From the NCBI GenBank assembly GCA_049316905.1, contig JBMOJH010000007.1, positions 1 through 61,572 of the forward strand: a stretch of DNA of 61,572 bases, read 5' to 3'. The DNA is from CAIPVR01 sp049316905 (GTDB lineage: Bacteria > Actinomycetota > Acidimicrobiia > Acidimicrobiales > Microtrichaceae). Both the position numbers and the translations under genes were made by a program. Of the stretch, positions 57,215-61,572 are shown in pieces. The notes beneath the pieces were generated by a model that saw only the letters and a program-made list of their open reading frames with translations, searched no databases and was not told the DNA's origin. Position 1 is the first letter of the stretch. Every line of letters starts with the position of its first letter.

Positions 57215-58744
57215 TCACATCCAGTAGTTGGGTGCCTCAGCTGTGATGGTGACGTCGTGGGGGTGCGCCTCGCGGAGGCCGGCCGGACTCATGCGCACGA
57301 ACCGCGCCCCGGTCTGGAGGTCCGGGATGGTCGGGGTGCCGCAATAGCCCATGGAGGACCGGAGGCCGCCGATGAGTTGGTAGAGGATCTTCTGCGCCGG
57401 GCCCTTGTAGGGGACCCGCCCCTCGACGCCCTCGGGCACCACCTTCTCGGTGGACTCGACCTCGCCCTGGAAGTAGCGGTCCTTCGAGAACGACCGGGCG
57501 TTCATCGCGCCGAGCGACCCCATGCCCCGGTAGGCCTTGTAGCGCTCGCCCTGGCTCAGGATGATGTCGCCGGGGGTCTCGTCCACACCGGCGAGCAGGC
57601 TGCCGATCATGATCACGTCGGCCCCCGCGCCGATGGCCTTGGCGATGTCGCCGGAGTAGCGCACGCCGCCGTCCGCGATCACCCCGACCCCGTGGGGGGC
57701 GGCCACCCGGGCGCACTCCTGGATGGCGGTGAGTTGCGGCACGCCCACCCCGGCCACGATCCGGGTGGTGCAGATGGAGCCGGGCCCCACGCCCACCTTC
57801 ACCGCGTCCGCCCCGGCATCGATCAGCGCCGCGGTGGCGTCGCCGGTGGCGATGTTGCCCGCCACCACGTCCACCGACAGGTTGGCCTTCACCTTGCGGA
57901 CCACGTCGAGCACCCCGGCGGAGTGCCCGTGGGCGGTGTCGACCACCAGCAGGTCCACCCCGGCGGCCACGAGGGCCTGCGCCCGCTCGAGTGCGTCGTC
58001 GCCCACGCCCACGGCGGCCGCGACCCGGAGCCGGCCCTGGTCGTCCTTCGTGGCGTGCGGGTACTTGAGCTTCTTGTTGATGTCCTTGACGGTGATGAGA
58101 CCGGTGATCCGGCCCTCGGCGTCGACCACCGGGAGCTTCTCGATGCGGTGGCGGCCCAGGATGGTCTGCGCCTCCTCGAGGGTGGTGCCCTGCGGCGCGG
58201 TGACGAGCCCCTCGGAGGTCATGACCTCGCGGATGCGCTTGGAGGGATCGTCCTCGAAGCGGAGGTCACGGTTGGTGAGGATGCCGACGAGGTGCCGGGC
58301 CTCGTCGACGATCGGCACGCCGGAGATCCGGTACTTGGCCATCAGGTCGAGCGCCGCGCCGACCAGGTCATCGGGGCCGAGGGTCACCGGGTCGACGATC
58401 ATGCCGGACTCGGAGCGCTTGACCTTGTCGACCTCGGTCACCTGGTCCTCGATGGAGAGGTTGCGGTGCACCACGCCCAGGCCGCCCTCGCGGGCGATGG
58501 CGATGGCGAGGCGGGCCTCGGTGACGGTGTCCATCGCCGCCGACATCAGCGGGATGGCGAGGGTGATCGACGGGGTGAGGCGGGTGGTGGTGTCCACCTC
58601 GGCGGGGATCACGTCCGACGCGGCGGGCACGAGGCACACGTCGTCGAAGGTGAGGCCCATCGTGCCGAACCGGTCGGCCGGGTCGCCCGTGGCGGACGCG
58701 GTTCCGGTGGCGGACGGGTCGGGATCACGGGGGAGGGGCGCCAT
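57215..58744 (-). CDS. guaB: Inosine-5'-monophosphate dehydrogenase
   Basis: GuaB oxidises IMP to XMP in GTP synthesis using NAD+. The 509-residue product has the N-terminal LTFDDVCLVPAASDVIPAEV, two CBS domains (about residues 110-230), the catalytic Cys C325 in GPGSICTTR, the mobile flap YRGMGSLGAM and the C-terminal SSMGYCGTPTIPDL. ATG 58744 lacks a ribosome-binding site and follows TACCAT by six bases, so the mRNA is probably leaderless. It is divergent from ndh. Confidence 0.97.
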   Translation of the reverse strand: MAPLPRDPDPSATGTASATGDPADRFGTMGLTFDDVCLVPAASDVIPAEVDTTTRLTPSITLAIPLMSAAMDTVTEARLAIAIAREGGLGVVHRNLSIEDQVTEVDKVKRSESGMIVDPVTLGPDDLVGAALDLMAKYRISGVPIVDEARHLVGILTNRDLRFEDDPSKRIREVMTSEGLVTAPQGTTLEEAQTILGRHRIEKLPVVDAEGRITGLITVKDINKKLKYPHATKDDQGRLRVAAAVGVGDDALERAQALVAAGVDLLVVDTAHGHSAGVLDVVRKVKANLSVDVVAGNIATGDATAALIDAGADAVKVGVGPGSICTTRIVAGVGVPQLTAIQECARVAAPHGVGVIADGGVRYSGDIAKAIGAGADVIMIGSLLAGVDETPGDIILSQGERYKAYRGMGSLGAMNARSFSKDRYFQGEVESTEKVVPEGVEGRVPYKGPAQKILYQLIGGLRSSMGYCGTPTIPDLQTGARFVRMSPAGLREAHPHDVTITAEAPNYWM

Positions 58745-58750
58745 GGGTCG

Positions 58751-58756
58751 ATGGTA
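58751..58756 (-). promoter_or_regulatory. -10 box for leaderless guaB mRNA
   Basis: The reverse strand reads TACCAT, six bases, then ATG 58744. No clear -35 is seen. Confidence 0.45.
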
Positions 58757-58796
58757 GTCGTGGGAAAACGACCCGTCCGTCCGGCGCGCGAGGTGG

Positions 58797-58802
58797 GATG
58801 CT
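58797..58802 (+). promoter_or_regulatory. -10-like box six bases before ndh
   Basis: GATGCT (58797-58802) ends exactly six bases before GTG 58809. With the guaB box it fills the 64-base divergent gap. Confidence 0.3.
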
Positions 58803-58808
58803 CGGCCC

Positions 58809-60125
58809 GTGCAGCGACGACACCGGGTGGTGGTCGTGGGCGCCGGCTTCGGCGGCCTGCAGGTGGCCAAGGGCCTTGCGGACGTGCCCGTGGACGTGGT
58901 CGTGGTGGACGCCAACAACTTCCACACGTTCCAGCCGCTGCTGTACCAGGTGGCCACCGCAGGCCTCGACGCGGACGACATCGCGGCACCGGTCCGCGGG
59001 ATCGTGTCGCGGCTCGGCAACGTGGACGTGCGGCTCGGTCGCGTGGTGGGCCTCGACCTGCGTGAGCGGGTGCTCCGCCTCGAGGACGGGCCGGACCTCG
59101 GCTTCGACACGCTCGTGCTGGCCGCCGGCGCGGTCACGAACACCTTCGGCATCCCCGGTGTGGCCGAGCACGCGACCGGCCTGAAGTCGCTCACCGACGC
59201 GGTGCGCCTCCGGCACTGCGTGCTCGCCGCCTTCGAGCGGGCCGCGGTGGACCCGGCCGTGGTCGACGACGGCGCGCTGACCGTGGTGGTCGCCGGCGGC
59301 GGACCCACCGGTGTGGAGCTCGCGGGCGGCCTCGTCGAGCTGTTCGACAAGGTGCTCGCCCGCGACTTCCCGACCCTCGACGTGCGGCGCGCCCGGGTGG
59401 TGCTCGTGGAGCCGACCGACCGGCTGCTCGGGGGGTTCCACCCGCGGCTGTCCGAGCGAGCCCGACGCACCCTCGCGGCCCGGGGCGTGGAGGTGGTGCT
59501 CGGTCGGGGCGTGGCGAGCGCGGGGGCCACGTCGGTCGAGCTCGACGACGGCACCCGGATCCCCGCGCACACGCTGGTCTGGACCGCCGGGGTGACGGCG
59601 TCGCCCCTCGGGCGGCTCCTCGCCGACGAGCTCCGCGACGGAACGGGCGATGCACGCGGCGACGCGCCGGGCGGGGGAGCGCTGGTGCGGGGCGGCCGGG
59701 TGAAGGTCGACGAGCACCTGCGCGTGCCCGGCCATCCCGAGGTGTTCGTGATCGGCGACCTCGCCGCCACCCCCGGTCCCGACGGCGCGCCGCTCCCGCA
59801 GGTGGCGCCGGTCGCGGTGCAGGGCGGGGAGCACGTGGCGAGGGTGATCGCCGCGGCCCTCGACGGAACCGAGGTCCCCGCGTTCCGCTACCGCGACCGC
59901 GGGTCCATGGCCACGATCGGCCGGCACGACGCCGTGGCGCAGCTCCCCGGCGGTGTGCGGCTCGCGGGTCCCGTGGGCTGGCTCGCGTGGCTCGCGCTGC
60001 ACCTCGTGATGCTCATCGGGTTCCGCAACCGGGCGAACGTGCTCGTGAACTGGGCGTGGAACTACCTCACCTGGGACCGCGGTGCCCGCCTGATGGTCGG
60101 CTCGGAGGACCCGCCCGGGACCTGA
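58809..60125 (+). CDS. ndh: Type II NADH dehydrogenase (NDH-2)
   Basis: NDH-2 passes electrons from NADH to quinone without pumping protons, at the inner face of the membrane. The 438-residue product has the FAD motif VVVVGAGFGGL, the NFHTFQPLLYQVATAGLD region, the NADH motif VVVAGGGPTGVELAGGL, VFVIGDLAA and a hydrophobic C-terminal segment (LAWLALHLVMLIGFRN) that anchors to the membrane. GTG 58809 is the start. Confidence 0.93.
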   Translation: MQRRHRVVVVGAGFGGLQVAKGLADVPVDVVVVDANNFHTFQPLLYQVATAGLDADDIAAPVRGIVSRLGNVDVRLGRVVGLDLRERVLRLEDGPDLGFDTLVLAAGAVTNTFGIPGVAEHATGLKSLTDAVRLRHCVLAAFERAAVDPAVVDDGALTVVVAGGGPTGVELAGGLVELFDKVLARDFPTLDVRRARVVLVEPTDRLLGGFHPRLSERARRTLAARGVEVVLGRGVASAGATSVELDDGTRIPAHTLVWTAGVTASPLGRLLADELRDGTGDARGDAPGGGALVRGGRVKVDEHLRVPGHPEVFVIGDLAATPGPDGAPLPQVAPVAVQGGEHVARVIAAALDGTEVPAFRYRDRGSMATIGRHDAVAQLPGGVRLAGPVGWLAWLALHLVMLIGFRNRANVLVNWAWNYLTWDRGARLMVGSEDPPGT

Positions 60126-60133
60126 GCCGCGGG

Positions 60134-60139
60134 TAGCGT
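60134..60139 (+). promoter_or_regulatory. -10 box for leaderless mRNA of 60146
   Basis: TAGCGT ends six bases before GTG 60146. No ribosome-binding site is present. Confidence 0.45.
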
Positions 60140-60145
60140 GGCCCG

Positions 60146-60535
60146 GTGCCCACGCTGAGCTTCGACGGTGAGACCCACGGCGAGATCGTGGTGAAGGTCC
60201 GCAGGTGGCTGGCGTCGCTGGAGGGCGAGGACGGCTCGTCGATCTCCGCAGCGGAGGCGGTCAACCAGGGCGCCGAGCTCACGAAGGACGCGCTGCGGAT
60301 CATCGCGGCCGCCGCGCCGGAGCCGGTCGCCCAGTCGGACCTGGTGAAGGGCCTGACGAACATGGGCTACAAGGCGACCGACACCACCAAGGCCGCGGTC
60401 ATCTCCGGGCTCGACTCGCTCGAGGAGATGACGGGGGGCAGCGTGGTCCGCCAGGCGACCGAGACCGGTCGCAAGGTGGTGTGGTCGATGAACTCGGCGG
60501 TGGCCAAGCAGGTGCTCCGGGCCCTCCGGGGCTGA
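60146..60535 (+). CDS. Conserved hypothetical protein, small helical domain
   Basis: The 129-residue product starts MPTLSFDGETHGEIVVKVRRWL and has a region LRIIAAAAPEPVAQSDLVKGLTNMGYKATDTTKAAVISGL cut here in meaning: it looks like a winged-helix-type unit of about 60 residues. I recall similar short actinobacterial proteins but no established function. Start GTG 60146 is supported by the leaderless promoter spacing. It is transcribed away from ndh, 20 bases downstream. Confidence 0.7.
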   Translation: MPTLSFDGETHGEIVVKVRRWLASLEGEDGSSISAAEAVNQGAELTKDALRIIAAAAPEPVAQSDLVKGLTNMGYKATDTTKAAVISGLDSLEEMTGGSVVRQATETGRKVVWSMNSAVAKQVLRALRG

Positions 60536-60740
60536 CGCGCCGACGAGTCCCGCCGGCGCAGCGCGGCGGCGGCCCGCCAATTGGTGCGGTTCCCGACCGG
60601 AACCGTCCTGATCGGCACCGATTCCTGGGGGATCCCCCACGCTCGGATGGGGGCGGGACCGGATTCCCGCCCGGCGGCGGATCGCCGACCGTGGGAACCG
60701 GGTCGACGCCGAGTGTGTGGCGGCCCGGGAGGTCCGTCAC
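60536..60740. other. Intergenic region with inverted repeats
   Basis: No gene is seen in this 205-base gap. It holds CCGCCG/CGGCGG after the preceding stop, the hairpin CGGTTCC/GGAACCG (60587-60605) and the 14-base palindrome TGGGGGATCCCCCA (60626-60639). These may be terminators or a regulator site. GGGAGGT precedes the next start. Confidence 0.5.
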
Positions 60741-61427
60741 ATGTCCGTGTCCACGCCCACCGCCGCCCCGTTGCCCGGGTCCGGCCCGCTCACCGCCACT
60801 CCCGCCCGCCCCGGCGTCCCGTCGAGCTTCGACGTGGGGAACTGGCTGGTGGCCCGCCGCAACAGGGGTGCCACCCCGGCCGACATCGCCGGCGAGCTGG
60901 TCGGCGCCGGATGGTCCGCCGACGCCGCGGCCACCGCGGCGCTCCGATCGCTCCGCCGGGCCGACCGCCGCCTCCTCCTGTGGTTCTCGCTGTGCTGGTC
61001 GGCCGGGCTCGCCGCGGTGGGTCTCACCACGGGGCTCCACGAGCTGCTCGCCGAGTACCCCGACCGGGTCACCGCCGCGTTCGCCCTGACCGTCGCCGTG
61101 GTGATGGCGCCGATCGCCGTGGCGTGCGGGGTGCACGCACGCCGGGTGGAGGCGGCGTCCGAGTTCGCCGTGTGGTCGCCCGATCGTCGGGGCTGGTTCG
61201 GGACCCTGGCGACCTGCACTGTCGTGGTCGGACTCGTGCGGCTCATCGCCTACCTGTACACCGTGATCGCCTCGATGGTGGCCGCCACGGAGGAGCCCCT
61301 GTACGCCCGGGACCTCGCCCAGGTGGCGCTGTCGCTCGGCGTGGCGCTCCCGTTGTTCTGGTGGAGCTTCACCGAGTGGCGCCGGTCGAACGTGGCGATC
61401 TCCGGCCTGCGGGACGACGAGCGGTGA
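60741..61427 (+). CDS. Membrane protein of unknown function
   Basis: The 228-residue product has about 55 soluble N-terminal residues with a helical segment (GNWLVARRNRGATPADIAGELVGAGW). Four hydrophobic segments follow, roughly at residues 82-100, 114-132, 156-180 and 192-212. No family is recognised. ATG 60741 is chosen because GGGAGG lies at 60727-60732. The next gene starts in its stop (GTGA), so the two are probably a pair. Confidence 0.75.
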   Translation: MSVSTPTAAPLPGSGPLTATPARPGVPSSFDVGNWLVARRNRGATPADIAGELVGAGWSADAAATAALRSLRRADRRLLLWFSLCWSAGLAAVGLTTGLHELLAEYPDRVTAAFALTVAVVMAPIAVACGVHARRVEAASEFAVWSPDRRGWFGTLATCTVVVGLVRLIAYLYTVIASMVAATEEPLYARDLAQVALSLGVALPLFWWSFTEWRRSNVAISGLRDDER

Positions 61428-61572
61428 GCGGGGTCGGACCCGCCGGTGCCGCCACGGCGGCCCGGCGCCCCGGCCCGGGTCGCCGGCTCGCCCACGGGGC
61501 CGTCGTCGCCGCGGTGGTGTTCCTGTCCGCCGGCGGCGTCGGCGCGGTGGCGATCCTCCTGTCGCTCTGCGG
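61424..61572 (+). CDS. Membrane-anchored protein, 5' part only
   Basis: The frame opens at GTG 61424, overlapping the previous stop by four bases, and runs out of the window after 49 full codons. An Ala/Gly/Arg-rich start is followed by one hydrophobic segment (GAVVAAVVFLSAGGVGAVAILL), either a signal anchor or a first membrane helix. The function cannot be told. Confidence 0.6.
   Translation, partial: MSGVGPAGAATAARRPGPGRRLAHGAVVAAVVFLSAGGVGAVAILLSLC

Noticed and set aside
58751..59770. Extension of guaB upstream across the start of ndh on the reverse strand
   Set aside because: The extra residues are low complexity and antisense to the FAD-binding part of ndh. ATG 58744 gives the normal IMPDH length and has a promoter at leaderless spacing.

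Overview
The window is about 61.6 kb of very GC-rich, gene-dense bacterial chromosome. It carries the complete core translation/transcription super-cluster. The G+C content, the acidic NusG extension, the many GTG/TTG starts, the xAnnnT-N6-start leaderless promoter pattern, a CIRCE-controlled groES-groEL pair and the order glmM / glmS-like / acpS / nnr / alr / tsaE-tsaB-rimI-tsaD / groESL all point to Actinomycetota. An Acidimicrobiia-type lineage (Iamia/Aquihabitans/Ilumatobacter-like) fits best, but that is inference because no 16S rRNA gene is present. I see no insertion sequence, prophage, CRISPR array or plasmid feature.

Layout. 1-551: 3' end of a first tuf gene. 662-2980: rpmG, tRNA-Trp, secE, nusG, rplK. 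3090-5196: rplA, rplJ, rplL. 5530-13145: rpoB, rpoC. 13313-17586: rpsL, rpsG, fusA and a complete second tuf. 17708-18895: a CPA2 cation/proton antiporter. 19050-19370: rpsJ, separated from the rest of the S10 operon by a methyltransferase and a degenerate GGDEF/EAL protein (19390-21668). 21977-31312: rplC to rplO, mostly translationally coupled by 1-4 base overlaps. 31399-36758: secY, adk, infA, rpmJ, rpsM, rpsK, rpsD, rpoA, rplQ. 36818-38667: truA, rplM, rpsI. 38706-43562: glmM and an outsized 1148-residue GlmS-like amidotransferase. 43582-51184: acpS, nnr, alr, a queuosine-tRNA mannosyltransferase-like gene, family 4 uracil-DNA glycosylase, tsaE, tsaB, rimI, tsaD. 51221-52399: a DUF2332 protein. 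52548-54507: groES, groEL behind two CIRCE boxes. 54688-61572: a cutinase-like lipoprotein, a 51-residue protein, a Nudix hydrolase, two reverse-strand genes (a GAF-like orphan and guaB), NDH-2, two hypothetical proteins and the start of another membrane protein.

How it works together. The first 38 kb makes ribosomal proteins, RNA polymerase core subunits, elongation factors, IF-1 and the Sec translocon. The next 15 kb supplies amino-sugar and D-alanine precursors for peptidoglycan, carrier-protein activation, NAD(P)H-hydrate repair, tRNA t6A modification, DNA repair and chaperonins.

Most unusual points: loss of three of the four conserved cysteines of the second zinc site of RpoC, alongside eroded zinc sites in Adk and L33; a CTG start for infA behind a strong ribosome-binding site; two tuf genes identical over all 551 visible bases and with a codon style unlike their neighbours; the giant GlmS-like protein; acidic low-complexity tails on L10, L4, L22, S3 and NusG; a heat-shock promoter lying within two adjacent CIRCE boxes; and an 18-base perfect inverted repeat enclosing the start codon of the DUF2332 gene.
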